Made by a program: the position numbers and the translations under genes
Part shown: positions 19,654-28,524 of the stretch, piece after piece
How the letters are laid out: each line of letters begins with the position of its first letter
Position numbering within the stretch: position 1 is the first letter of the stretch
Source: Polaromonas sp.
Lineage (GTDB): Bacteria > Pseudomonadota > Gammaproteobacteria > Burkholderiales > Burkholderiaceae_C
DNA: 64,000 nt
NCBI GenBank assembly: GCA_030655515.1
Contig: JAURVI010000035.1
Location: forward strand, 1 to 64,000
Direction: 5' to 3'
Notes under the pieces: model-generated
Told to the model about the DNA's origin: nothing
Databases searched by the model: none
Seen by the model: only the letters and a program-made list of their open reading frames with translations

Positions 19654-20280
19654 ATGGAACCCATCCACAATGCCACGGTTTATATCGTCGATGACGATGC
19701 CGGCGTGCGCGAGGCGCTGGCCTGGCTGCTGCGCTCGCGGCGTCTGCTCAGTGAGTCCTTTGACAGCGCCGAGGCGTTTGACGAGAGGATTTGCGGGTCG
19801 TTCGAGATCAAGTTTCCATCGTGTGCGCTGCTCGATGTGCGCATGGGGGGCATGAGCGGCCTGGCGATGTTCGAGAAATTGATTGGCTACGGCCTGCTGC
19901 CCACCTTGCCGGTGATTTTTCTGACCGGCCATGCGGATGTGCCGACCGCGGTCGATGCGGTCAAGCGCGGGGCTTTCGATTTTTGCGAAAAGCCTTTTTC
20001 CGACAATGTGCTGGTGGATCGCATCGAGCAGGCGCTGGCGCAGTCGGGCGCGGCATTGGCCCAGCGCAGTGAGCACACCAGCCTGCGGGCTCGCCTGGAG
20101 GGCCTGACCGAGCGCGAGCGTGACGTGATGCGGCTGGTGGTGGAAGGCCTGCCGAACAAGCTGGTGGCCGACCAGCTCGACATCAGCGTGCGAACGGTGG
20201 AAGTTCACCGTGCCCGGGTTTTTGACAAAATGAGGGTAAAGTCGGCGGTGGAGCTGGTCAATTTGCTGCGTAATTTATAG
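19654..20280 (+). CDS. FixJ/NarL-type response regulator (REC + LuxR HTH)
   Basis: 208 residues. The receiver domain has the acidic pair 'IVDDDAG', phosphoacceptor D61 in 'ALLDVRMGGMSG', the conserved Thr in 'VIFLTGHADVPTAV' and Lys in 'FCEKPFSDN'. A linker leads to a LuxR-type helix-turn-helix: 'LTERERDVMRLVVEGLPNKL' and 'DISVRTVEVHRARVFDKM'. It is almost certainly the partner of the upstream kinase. The target genes cannot be deduced. The last 6 bp overlap a tiny gene on the opposite strand. Confidence 0.93.
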   Translation: MEPIHNATVYIVDDDAGVREALAWLLRSRRLLSESFDSAEAFDERICGSFEIKFPSCALLDVRMGGMSGLAMFEKLIGYGLLPTLPVIFLTGHADVPTAVDAVKRGAFDFCEKPFSDNVLVDRIEQALAQSGAALAQRSEHTSLRARLEGLTERERDVMRLVVEGLPNKLVADQLDISVRTVEVHRARVFDKMRVKSAVELVNLLRNL

Positions 20281-20424
20281 CGAATCACCGGGCTTTTCGG
20301 GGCCGGCGTTGCGCCGGGCGCTGTCCTCGAGTTCGCCATGCTTGCGGCCGGAGAACATCGTCCACCAGACAATGAAAACCAGAATCAGCAAGGCCCCCAG
20401 GGCTTCGAGTAAAAGTAAGGCCAT
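20275..20424 (-). CDS. Small single-pass membrane protein (49 aa)
   Basis: A 49-residue protein: a hydrophobic helix ('LLLLEALGALLILVFIVWW') followed by a charged tail 'SGRKHGELEDSARRN'. A GGAG ribosome site lies about 11 bases before the ATG on the minus strand. Its ATG and the mltA ATG share the same four bases (CATG at 20422-20425), so each start lies inside the other gene's leader. The family is not recognised and the function is unknown. The transmembrane-plus-charged-tail design and the ribosome site are the only support. Confidence 0.5.
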   Translation of the reverse strand: MALLLLEALGALLILVFIVWWTMFSGRKHGELEDSARRNAGPEKPGDSL

Positions 20425-21574
20425 GACTGTTTTTCTCCGGATAATACGAACCGCCGCCATTATCGCCGCCGTGCTGGCTCTCGTGTCCTGCGCGACGGCG
20501 CCCGTGCCTGCGTCACGGCCGGTGCCAGCCGAGGGTGCCAGCCCGGCGCGGGCGGACGAGAGGGCGGGCGCGCCGACGGCCCTCGTGCAGGGCAAAAGCC
20601 GCTGGGTGGCTGTGCCCTGGACGGAGTTGCCGGGTTTTGAGAGCGACACCTTGTTTGAAGCCTGGAACGCCTGGCTCAGAAGCTGCGAGCGGCCGGGGCC
20701 GGTGTTTGCGCCCTTGTGCGGCGAGGTGCGGCGCCTGAGCATTGCGTCCGGCCAGGAGCAGCGGGCCTGGATGATGGCCCGGCTGCAGCCTTACCGCGTC
20801 GAAACCTTGCAGGGCATCGCGGAAGGCTTGCTCACCAGTTATTACGAACCGGTGCTCAAGGCCAGCCGACAGCCCGGCACGGGCTACACGGTGCCGCTGT
20901 ACCAGCCGCCGGCCGGGCTCGGCAGCCGCAAGCCCTGGTACACGCGCCAGGAAATCGATGCCCTGCCCGAGGCGCAGGCCGCACTCAAAGGACGGGAAAT
21001 CGCCTGGCTGGCCGATCCGATTGATGCCCTGTTGCTGCACATCCAGGGTTCCGGACGCCTGAGCCTGACCGAGGCCGACGGCTCCCGGCGCACGGTGCGG
21101 GTTGCTTTCGCCGGCTCCAACGAGCAACCCTACAAGAGCGTTCAGCAATGGCTCATCAGCCAAGGCGCGGCCCGAGTGAGCCTGTGGCCGGACGACACCA
21201 GGCTTTGGGTGGCGCAAAACCCCGAGCGCGTGCAGCAACTGCTGTGGAGCAACCCCCGTTATGTCTTTTTCAGGGAAGAAGCCATCGGTGAGGCCGACGC
21301 GGGTACGGGTCCGCGCGGCGGGCAGGGCGTTGCCCTTACCGCCGGCCGCTCGATTGCGGTGGACCGGGACAGCATTCCTTACGGCACCCCGGTCTGGCTG
21401 GCGTCTCGTGGTGCGGCCGCCGATTTACAGAAGCTCGTCATCGCACAGGACACCGGCAGCGCCATCGTCGGGGCTGTGCGGGCCGATTATTTTGCGGGCA
21501 CCGGGCCGCAAGCCGGTGAACTGGCCAGCCGTGTGAAGCAGCCCTTGCGCCTGTGGGCGTTGTGGCCCAAATGA
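20423..21574 (+). CDS. mltA: Membrane-bound lytic murein transglycosylase A
   Basis: About 383 residues. It has a lipoprotein signal ('IIAAVLALVSCATAP', lipobox Cys about residue 23), so it is likely an outer-membrane lipoprotein. The MltA domain has 'GLLTSYYEPVLKAS' and 'LLLHIQGSGRLSL'; the 3D domain carries the catalytic Asp region 'KLVIAQDTGSAIVGAVRADY'. It cleaves peptidoglycan glycan strands to 1,6-anhydro products. ATG 20423 is chosen because the signal peptide starts there; an upstream in-frame codon at 20309 would run through the small opposing gene. Confidence 0.92.
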   Translation: MTVFLRIIRTAAIIAAVLALVSCATAPVPASRPVPAEGASPARADERAGAPTALVQGKSRWVAVPWTELPGFESDTLFEAWNAWLRSCERPGPVFAPLCGEVRRLSIASGQEQRAWMMARLQPYRVETLQGIAEGLLTSYYEPVLKASRQPGTGYTVPLYQPPAGLGSRKPWYTRQEIDALPEAQAALKGREIAWLADPIDALLLHIQGSGRLSLTEADGSRRTVRVAFAGSNEQPYKSVQQWLISQGAARVSLWPDDTRLWVAQNPERVQQLLWSNPRYVFFREEAIGEADAGTGPRGGQGVALTAGRSIAVDRDSIPYGTPVWLASRGAAADLQKLVIAQDTGSAIVGAVRADYFAGTGPQAGELASRVKQPLRLWALWPK

Positions 21575-21591
21575 GCACACTGCCAGCAGGA

Positions 21592-22077
21592 TTACGCAGC
21601 CTTGCCCGACAGGTGGCCCAGCGGCAGCACACTGCTGGCCTTGACCTCGCCCAATGAGAAGCTGGTGTGCAGGTCTTTCACGTTGGGCAGGTTGATCAGG
21701 CTGCGCAGCGCAAAGCGCGAGAAGCTGTCCAGGTCCTGCGCCACCACCTGCAGCTCGAAAGTGCCGGTGCCGCTGATGTAGTGGCAGGCAATGATCTCGG
21801 GCAATTTGCGGATGGCTTCTTCCATCACGCTGGTCGCGTCGCCCGTGTTGCGTTCGGCGTCCAGCCGGACAAAGGCCAGCACGCCCAGGCCGATCTTGTG
21901 GCGGTCGATTTCTGCGCGGTAACCCTTGATGTAGCCACCTTCTTCCAGCGCCCGCACACGCCGCCAGCAGGGGGCGGCACTCAAACCCACGCGCGCACTG
22001 AGCTCGGTATTGGTCAAACGCCCATTGCTTTGCAGTTCATTCAGGATGGCGATGTCAAACTTGTCCAATGTTTCCAT
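21592..22077 (-). CDS. Lrp/AsnC-family transcriptional regulator
   Basis: 161 residues. The N-terminal winged helix-turn-helix is 'LDKFDIAILNELQSNGRLTN' and 'LSARVGLSAAPCWRRVRALE'. The C-terminal RAM/AsnC ligand domain has 'ACHYISGTGTFELQVVAQD'. These regulators sense amino acids. It is divergent from the indolepyruvate oxidoreductase gene, which acts on transaminated aromatic amino acids, so that gene is the likely target. Convergent with mltA. Confidence 0.92.
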   Translation of the reverse strand: METLDKFDIAILNELQSNGRLTNTELSARVGLSAAPCWRRVRALEEGGYIKGYRAEIDRHKIGLGVLAFVRLDAERNTGDATSVMEEAIRKLPEIIACHYISGTGTFELQVVAQDLDSFSRFALRSLINLPNVKDLHTSFSLGEVKASSVLPLGHLSGKAA

Positions 22078-22253
22078 GCAGGCCGATTCTAAGCAAGAAT
22101 CTTTCTAAAATACGGTTTATTGAGGCACAAAAAGCAAAGATTTATCGGCGTATCGGGCATACACTTTGCGTCATGGTAAAGTGCGGCGCCTGATCCGGGC
22201 GCGCATGTTTTTACCCCGCTCACAAGGCGGTAACCACCTTTGGAGACAAAACA
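22078..22253. promoter_or_regulatory. Divergent promoter region lrp-type gene / indolepyruvate oxidoreductase
   Basis: 176 bp between the two divergent starts. An AT-rich part at 22088-22125 (TTTCTAAAATACGG and following) is the likely promoter core and Lrp-type binding region. I did not find a single convincing -35/-10 pair. A purine-rich GGAGACAAAAC stretch before 22254 serves as ribosome site for the leader ORF. Confidence 0.45.
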
Positions 22254-22415
22254 ATGAATGCCCCCCTGCCTGAGCACATCCGCAAAGCGTTAGAGACCAT
22301 CACGCTCGACGAAAATCCGCTTTGCGGATTTCGCCGCAGGCACAAATACCCAGGCGGCGAAGCCGACGGTGCTGCATTTGGCGTCGAGCCAGCCAGCCAG
22401 GGAGTTGCAGCATGA
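22254..22415 (+). other. 53-codon leader ORF duplicating the start of the next gene
   Basis: The ORF starts with an ATG preceded by TTTGGAGACAAAACA (good ribosome site). Its first 15 residues (MNAPLPEHIRKALET) equal the start of the indolepyruvate oxidoreductase, followed by ITLDE versus VTLDD. After codon 20 it diverges into 'NPLCGFRRRHKYPGGE'. It ends with TGA at 22413-22415, overlapping the ATG (22412) of the full gene as ATGA. The nucleotide copies differ at several synonymous positions, so the duplication is not recent. It is either the stump of an earlier gene copy or a coupled leader peptide. Confidence 0.6.
22313..22331. repeat. Perfect 8-bp hairpin inside the leader ORF
   Basis: AAATCCGC, loop TTT, GCGGATTT. 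It begins exactly where the leader ORF stops resembling the downstream gene. There is no T-run, so it is not a classical terminator. Confidence 0.7.
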
Positions 22416-25400
22416 ACGCCCCGTTACCCGAACACATCCGCAAAGCCCTTGAGACCGTCACGCTCGACGACAAATACAGCCTGGACTATGGTCAGGCTTT
22501 CATGAGCGGCGTTCAGGCCCTGGTCAAGCTGCCGATGCTGCAGCGCCAGCGCGACGCCCTGCAGGGTAAAAACACCGCGGGTTTTATCAGCGGCTACCGC
22601 GGCTCTCCGCTGGGCAGTTATGACCAGTCCCTGTGGAAAGCGGCCGGCTACCTCAAGGCCCAGAACATCGTGTTCCAGCCGGGCGTCAATGAAGAGCTGG
22701 CCGCCACGGCGCTCTGGGGCACGCAGCAACTGGGTTTTTCGCCGCCGGGCACCAACAGGTTTGATGGCGTGTTCGGCATCTGGTATGGCAAGGGGCCGGG
22801 CGTGGACCGTTGCTCCGATGTGTTCAAACACGCCAACATGGCCGGCACGACGCCCTGGGGCGGCGTGATTGCCGTGGCCGGCGACGACCATGTCGCCAAA
22901 AGCTCCACCGCCGCGCACCAGAGCGACCATATCTTCAAGGCCTGCGGCCTGCCGGTGTTTTTTCCGGCCAATGTGCAGGAAATCCTGGACCTGGGCATTC
23001 ACGCTTTTGCAATGAGCCGTTTCTCCGGCGTCTGGGCCGGCATGAAGACGATTCAGGAAATCGTCGAATCCAGCGCCACCGCGATGATCGACCCCGAGCG
23101 GGTGCGCATTCATATCCCGACCGATTTCCAGATGCCGCCGGGCGGCGTCCACATCCGCTGGCCCGATGCCGCGCTGGAGCAGGAGGCGCGCCTGTTCGAC
23201 TACAAGTGGTATGCCGCGCTGGCCTACATCCGTGCGAATCGGCTGAACTACAACGTGATCGAAGGCAAGAACGACCGTTTTGGCCTGATCGCCAGCGGCA
23301 AGGCCTACAACGACACGCGCCAGGCCCTGATCGACCTGGGCCTGGACGACGCCACCTGCCGCCAGCTCGGCATCCGGCTGCACAAGGTCGGCGTGGTCTG
23401 GCCGCTGGAAGCGCAACTGACCCGTGAATTTGCCACCGGTCTGCAGGAAATCCTGGTGGTCGAGGAAAAGCGCCAGGTCATCGAGTACCAGCTCAAGGAA
23501 GAACTGTACAACTGGCGCGCCGATGTGCGGCCCAACATCTACGGCAAGTTCAATGAGGTCGAGGGCGACTTCAGCGGCGGCGAATGGTCCATGCCGAATC
23601 CGTCCGCCAACACCTTGCTGCGCGCCAAAGCCGACCTGTCCCCTGCGCTGATCGCCAAGGCGATTGCGCAGCGCGTCAGGAAGCTGGGCCTGGACAGCGA
23701 CATGACGGCGCGCATCGACGCGCAACTGGCGATTCTGGAGGCCAAGGAGCGCTCCTTGCAGGTGCTGGAAATCAAGGCCGAGCGCCAGCCCTGGTTTTGC
23801 TCCGGTTGCCCGCACAACACTTCTACCCGTGTGCCCGAGGGCTCGCGCGCCATGGCCGGCATCGGCTGCCACTTCATGAGCATCTGGATGGACCGCAGTA
23901 CCGCGGGCTTTACCCAGATGGGCGGCGAGGGCGTGCCCTGGGTCGGCCAGCAGCCTTTCACCACCGACCCGCATATTTTTGCCAATCTGGGCGATGGCAC
24001 CTACTTCCACAGCGGCTCGCTGGCGGTGCGCCAGTCGATTGCCGCGGGCGTGAACATCACCTACAAAATTCTCTACAACGATGCGGTCGCCATGACCGGC
24101 GGCCAGCAGATCGGTGAGCGGCCCGAGGGGCACTCGGTTGCGCAGATCGCCCAGTCCATGCGCGCCGAAGGCGCGGCCAAAATCGTCATCGTCACCGACG
24201 AGCCGGAAAAATACGAAGGCGTCGCGCTGGTCGAGGGTGTGGCGGTGCATCACCGCGACGAGCTCGACGCCATCCAGCGGCAGTTTCGTGAAATCAAGGG
24301 CACGACCGTCATCATTTATGACCAGACCTGCGCCACTGAAAAGCGCCGGCGCCGCAAGCGCGGCACCCTGGTCGATCCGGCGGTGCGCGTGGTCATCAAC
24401 GAGCTGGTCTGCGAAGGCTGCGGCGACTGCAGCGCGCAGTCCAACTGCCTGAGCGTCGAGCCGCTGGAAACCGAATTCGGCCGCAAGCGCCAGATCAACC
24501 AGTCCACCTGCAACAAGGACATGTCCTGTCTCAAGGGCTTCTGTCCGAGTTTCGTCACCGTCGAAGGCGGGCAGCTCAAGAAAAAGGCCAAAGGCAAGGC
24601 GGCTTCCCCGTTTGAGCTGGGCGCCTTGCCGGAGCCGCGGATTCCTGCGACACAAGGTGTCAACGGCGCTGTCTGGGGCATCGTGGTGGCCGGCGTCGGC
24701 GGCACCGGCGTCATCACCATCGGTCAACTGCTCGGCATGGCCGGGCACATCGAGGGCAAGGGCATCGTCACGCAGGACGCCGGGGGGTTGGCGCAAAAAG
24801 GCGGTGCGACCTGGAGCCATGTGCTGATAGGCGCTAGCCAGGACGATATCCGCACCACACGTGTCGGCATGGCCGGCGCCGACCTGATCATTGGCTGCGA
24901 CCCCATCGTGACGGCCGGCAAGGAAACGGTGCTGCGCATGCGCGAGGGCCGCACCCATGTGGCGCTCAACTCCCACAGCACGCCGACGGCGGCGTTTGTG
25001 CATAACGCCAACTGGCAGAACCCGGCCGAGGCCTGCGCCGCGGAGATCGCCAAAGCCGTGGGTGTGGACGGCGTCGGCGCCTTCAATGCCGACGCGGCGT
25101 CCATCAAGCTGATGGGCGACAGCATCTACACCAACCCGATGATGCTGGGTTACGCCTGGCAAAAAGGCTGGATCCCGCTGGGCCGCGCGTCGCTGATGCG
25201 CGCCATCGAGCTCAATGCCGTCGCGGTGGACAACAACAAGACGGCTTTCGAGTGGGGCCGCCGCGCGGCCCACGACTTGCCCTCGGTGGAAAAGCTGTTT
25301 GCCTCCGCGCAGGTCATCAGCATGCCAGCCCCGCGCCAGGGCCTGCCGGAACTGGTGGCACGCCGCGTGGCCTTTCTGACGGATTACCAGAACGCGGCGT

Positions 25401-25993
25401 ATGCAAAGCGCTACGAAAGCTTGGTGAACCGCGTCCAGCAGGCGGAATCGGCGCTCGGAAAAACGCTGCTTACGCAAGCCGTCGCGAAGTCCCTGTTCAA
25501 GCTGATGGCCTGCAAGGACGAGTACGAAGTCGCGCGTCTGCACGCCGACCGCAGTTTTCATGACAAGGTTCAGGCGATGTTTGAGGGCGACTTCAAGCTC
25601 AACTACCACCTGGCGCCGCCGCTGATCGCGAAGAAAAACGACCAGGGCGAGCTGCAAAAGCAGAAATTCGGCCCGTGGATGCTGACGGGCTTCAAAGTGC
25701 TGGCCAAACTCAAGGGCCTGCGCGGCACCGCGCTGGACCCGTTTGGCCGCACCGAGGAACGAAAAATGGAGCGCGCGCTGCTTGCCCAATACCAGGCCAG
25801 CATCGAGGAAGTGCTGCGAACGCTCCATGCCGGCAACCATACCGCCGCTGTCGATATCGCCCGCATTCCGGAACTCATCAAGGGTTATGGACATGTCAAG
25901 GTGCGCAATGTCCAACTGGCGCAGCAGCAATGGGCCGGCGCGATGGCGGCGTTTCGTCAGCCAGCCGCCAACGACCATCAGAGGGCGGCGTGA
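22412..25993 (+). CDS. Indolepyruvate ferredoxin oxidoreductase, fused subunits
   Basis: About 1193 residues in a single chain. The N-terminal half is the thiamine-diphosphate/pyruvate-oxidoreductase alpha-like part ('GFISGYRGSPLGSYD', 'GDGTYFHSGSLAVRQS', 'KILYNDAVAMTGGQQ'). In the middle are two cysteine clusters for 4Fe-4S centres: 'CEGCGDCSAQSNC' and 'CNKDMSCLKGFCP'. Then comes the gamma-type domain with 'VVAGVGGTGVITIGQLLGMA' and 'QDAGGLAQKGGATWSHV', then a C-terminal DUF6537-like region. It oxidatively decarboxylates arylpyruvates to aryl-CoA using ferredoxin-type acceptors. The start is set by the ATGA overlap with the leader ORF and by similarity of 'MNAPLPEHIRKALE' to that ORF. Confidence 0.92.
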   Translation: MNAPLPEHIRKALETVTLDDKYSLDYGQAFMSGVQALVKLPMLQRQRDALQGKNTAGFISGYRGSPLGSYDQSLWKAAGYLKAQNIVFQPGVNEELAATALWGTQQLGFSPPGTNRFDGVFGIWYGKGPGVDRCSDVFKHANMAGTTPWGGVIAVAGDDHVAKSSTAAHQSDHIFKACGLPVFFPANVQEILDLGIHAFAMSRFSGVWAGMKTIQEIVESSATAMIDPERVRIHIPTDFQMPPGGVHIRWPDAALEQEARLFDYKWYAALAYIRANRLNYNVIEGKNDRFGLIASGKAYNDTRQALIDLGLDDATCRQLGIRLHKVGVVWPLEAQLTREFATGLQEILVVEEKRQVIEYQLKEELYNWRADVRPNIYGKFNEVEGDFSGGEWSMPNPSANTLLRAKADLSPALIAKAIAQRVRKLGLDSDMTARIDAQLAILEAKERSLQVLEIKAERQPWFCSGCPHNTSTRVPEGSRAMAGIGCHFMSIWMDRSTAGFTQMGGEGVPWVGQQPFTTDPHIFANLGDGTYFHSGSLAVRQSIAAGVNITYKILYNDAVAMTGGQQIGERPEGHSVAQIAQSMRAEGAAKIVIVTDEPEKYEGVALVEGVAVHHRDELDAIQRQFREIKGTTVIIYDQTCATEKRRRRKRGTLVDPAVRVVINELVCEGCGDCSAQSNCLSVEPLETEFGRKRQINQSTCNKDMSCLKGFCPSFVTVEGGQLKKKAKGKAASPFELGALPEPRIPATQGVNGAVWGIVVAGVGGTGVITIGQLLGMAGHIEGKGIVTQDAGGLAQKGGATWSHVLIGASQDDIRTTRVGMAGADLIIGCDPIVTAGKETVLRMREGRTHVALNSHSTPTAAFVHNANWQNPAEACAAEIAKAVGVDGVGAFNADAASIKLMGDSIYTNPMMLGYAWQKGWIPLGRASLMRAIELNAVAVDNNKTAFEWGRRAAHDLPSVEKLFASAQVISMPAPRQGLPELVARRVAFLTDYQNAAYAKRYESLVNRVQQAESALGKTLLTQAVAKSLFKLMACKDEYEVARLHADRSFHDKVQAMFEGDFKLNYHLAPPLIAKKNDQGELQKQKFGPWMLTGFKVLAKLKGLRGTALDPFGRTEERKMERALLAQYQASIEEVLRTLHAGNHTAAVDIARIPELIKGYGHVKVRNVQLAQQQWAGAMAAFRQPAANDHQRAA

Positions 25994-26191
25994 AACCCTG
26001 CCGGGCGGCAGGACCCGATTGGCGCATGGCCGGATAGCGCGGATTTCGGCGGCGATAGGGCAATAGGCCAAGTGGGGCGAAAAACGCCTTGGTTGCAAGT
26101 TCTTACGACTGCTGGGCCGCATACAATCAAACTCTCTGTGTCCCCGGCTGTGAGCCGGGGGCGCCCCAATACCCTTGTTGTGGAGTTTGCC

Positions 26192-26524
26192 GTGTTTATT
26201 TCTTCCGCGTTTGCCCAAACCGCCCCCGCCGCCGCTGCCGAGGGCGGCATGCTGTCCTCCCTCACCAGCATGGCGCCGCTGGTGCTGATGTTTGTGGTGC
26301 TCTATTTCGTGATGATTCGTCCGCAGATGAAAAAGCAGAAAGAGCACCGCGCCATGATCGACGCACTGGCCAAAGGCGACGAAGTCGTCACGGCCGGCGG
26401 CCTGCTTGGCAAAGTCACCAAGCTGGGCGAGGCTTATCTGAGCCTGGAGCTGGCAACCGGTGTTGAAGTCCAACTGCAGCGCAGCGCCATTGTTCAGGTG
26501 CTGCCGAAGGGCAGCATCAAGTAA
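26192..26524 (+). CDS. yajC: Preprotein translocase subunit YajC
   Basis: About 110 residues from GTG 26192 ('FISSAFAQTAPAAAAEGG'), with GGAG 8-11 bases upstream. One transmembrane helix ('PLVLMFVVLYFVMIRPQ') is followed by the cytoplasmic YajC domain 'KKQKEHRAMIDALAKGDEVV' and 'TAGGLLGKV'. It is part of the SecDF-YajC accessory complex of the Sec translocase. It is 69 bp upstream of secD. The upstream neighbour is not tgt, the common partner. Confidence 0.95.
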   Translation: MFISSAFAQTAPAAAAEGGMLSSLTSMAPLVLMFVVLYFVMIRPQMKKQKEHRAMIDALAKGDEVVTAGGLLGKVTKLGEAYLSLELATGVEVQLQRSAIVQVLPKGSIK

Positions 26525-26593
26525 ACGGCTTTCCTTGCCGGTCGGCAAGCGTCGGCTCGTCCAGCCCATCAGTTTTTCAGGAACAGCACGCTC

Positions 26594-28498
26594 ATGAATC
26601 GTTATCCGGTCTGGAAGTACGCGGTCATCGTCGTCGCGCTATTGATTGCCGCGCTGTACACGCTGCCCAACTTTTTTGGGGAGGCGCCGGCGGTGCAGGT
26701 CTCCGCCGCCAGGTCCAGCGTCAAGATCGACGGGACAACAGTCGCTCGCGTTGAGACGGCGCTCAAGGATGCCAACATCGTTTCGGACGCGGTGACTTTC
26801 GACGTCACATCGATCAAGGCACGTTTTGGTGACACGGACACCCAGCTCAAGGCCAAGGACGCGATTGAAAAAGCGCTGCTGCCCGACCCGGCCACGCCGT
26901 CCTACATCGTGGCCCTCAATTTGCTGTCACGGTCACCCGCGTGGCTGACCGCGCTGAATGCCCGGCCCATGTACCTGGGCCTGGATTTGCGCGGGGGGGT
27001 GCATTTCATGCTGCAGGTGGACATGCGGGCGGCGCTGACGAAAAAAGCGGAATCGCTGACCGGCGACATTCGCCTGGCGCTGCGCGAGAAGAATGTCCGC
27101 CACAGCGGCATCAGCCGCAATGGTCAGGCCATCGAAATCAAATTCCGTGACAGTGCAACGCTGGACGCCGCCAAAAAGGTTTTCCAGGAGCAGTTCCCCG
27201 ACTTGCAGTCGGTGGATGCGCCCGACGGCGCAGAGTACCGGCTCACCGCCGGCATCAGGCCGGAGGCCGCACGCCTGGTGCAGGAGCAGGCGCTCAAGCA
27301 GAACATGGTCACGCTGCATAACCGGATCAACGAGCTGGGGGTGGCCGAGCCGGTGATTCAGCAGCAGGGCCTGGACCGCATCGTGGTGCAACTGCCCGGT
27401 GTGCAGGACACGGCCAAGGCCAAGGACATCCTGGGGCGCACCGCCACGCTGGAGATGCGTCTGGTCGATGAAAGCGCCGAAGGCCGCGCGGCCGAGAGCG
27501 GCGCCGGTGCCGTGCCTTTCGGCTCCGAGCGTTTCCTGGAGCGCGACGGCCGGCCGGTGATTGTCAAAAAACAGGTCATCCTGACCGGTGAAAGCCTGAC
27601 CGACGCCCAGCCGGGCTTTGACTCGCAGAGCCAGCAGCCCAAAGTGGACTTGACGGTCGATGCCAAAGGTGGGCGCATCATGCGCGACGTGAGCCGCGAG
27701 AACGTCAAAAAACGCATGGCCATCGTCCTGTTTGAAAAAGGCAAAGGCGAGGTGCTGACGGCGCCGGTCATTCAGAGCGAACTGGGCAACCGTTTCCAGA
27801 TTTCCGGCTCCATGAGCGTGACGGAAGCCAACGACCTGGCGCTGCTGCTGCGCGCCGGATCACTTGCCGCGCCGATGGAAATCATTGAAGAACGCACGAT
27901 TGGCCCCAGCCTGGGCGCGGAAAACATTTCCAAGGGCTTTCACAGTGTGGCCTGGGGTTTCCTGGTGATCGTCGGGTTCATGGCGATCTATTACATGCTG
28001 TTTGGCCTGTTTTCAGGCCTGGCGCTGGCGGTCAACCTGCTGCTGCTGGTGGCGGTATTGTCGATGCTGCAGGCGACCCTGACCTTGCCGGGCATGGCGG
28101 CGATGGCGCTGGCCCTGGGCATGGCGATTGACTCCAATGTGCTGATCAATGAGCGGGTGCGCGAAGAGCTGCGTAACGGCGCTGCGCCGCAGGCCGCCAT
28201 CCAAACCGGCTACGAGCGCGCCTGGGCCACCATCCTGGACTCCAACGTCACGACGCTGATTGCCGGCCTGGCCTTGCTGGCCTTCGGTTCCGGGCCGGTG
28301 CGCGGTTTTGCGGTGGTCCACGTCATCGGTATTCTGACCAGCATGTTCTCGGCGGTGTTCTTCTCGCGCGGACTGGTCAATCTCTGGTATGGGCGGCAGA
28401 AAAAGCTCAAGTCGGTGTCCATCGGCACCGTCTGGCGGCCGGCCGCTGGCGCGGGCCTGCCTGCCAACACCGGCAAATCCACGGCATCGGCCAACTAA
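26594..28498 (+). CDS. secD: Protein translocase subunit SecD
   Basis: 634 residues. Membrane segment 1 is at the N terminus ('WKYAVIVVALLIAALYTLPN'), followed by the large periplasmic P1 domain beginning 'YLGLDLRGGVHFMLQVDM'. A C-terminal bundle of five membrane helices carries the RND-type motif 'MAMALALGMAIDSNVLINER'. With SecF it uses the proton motive force to pull proteins out of the Sec channel. The secF gene follows after 26 bp. Confidence 0.97.
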   Translation: MNRYPVWKYAVIVVALLIAALYTLPNFFGEAPAVQVSAARSSVKIDGTTVARVETALKDANIVSDAVTFDVTSIKARFGDTDTQLKAKDAIEKALLPDPATPSYIVALNLLSRSPAWLTALNARPMYLGLDLRGGVHFMLQVDMRAALTKKAESLTGDIRLALREKNVRHSGISRNGQAIEIKFRDSATLDAAKKVFQEQFPDLQSVDAPDGAEYRLTAGIRPEAARLVQEQALKQNMVTLHNRINELGVAEPVIQQQGLDRIVVQLPGVQDTAKAKDILGRTATLEMRLVDESAEGRAAESGAGAVPFGSERFLERDGRPVIVKKQVILTGESLTDAQPGFDSQSQQPKVDLTVDAKGGRIMRDVSRENVKKRMAIVLFEKGKGEVLTAPVIQSELGNRFQISGSMSVTEANDLALLLRAGSLAAPMEIIEERTIGPSLGAENISKGFHSVAWGFLVIVGFMAIYYMLFGLFSGLALAVNLLLLVAVLSMLQATLTLPGMAAMALALGMAIDSNVLINERVREELRNGAAPQAAIQTGYERAWATILDSNVTTLIAGLALLAFGSGPVRGFAVVHVIGILTSMFSAVFFSRGLVNLWYGRQKKLKSVSIGTVWRPAAGAGLPANTGKSTASAN

Positions 28499-28524
28499 AA
28501 ATACAACAACGAAGAGAAGACGCC

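Noticed and set aside
26093..26127. TTGCAA and TACAAT before yajC as a promoter
   Set aside because: The 23-bp spacer is too long for sigma-70.
22424..26569. Very long open frame on the minus strand (over 1300 codons)
   Set aside because: It lies wholly opposite the indolepyruvate oxidoreductase and yajC, has Arg/His/Ala-rich shadow composition and no recognisable domain.
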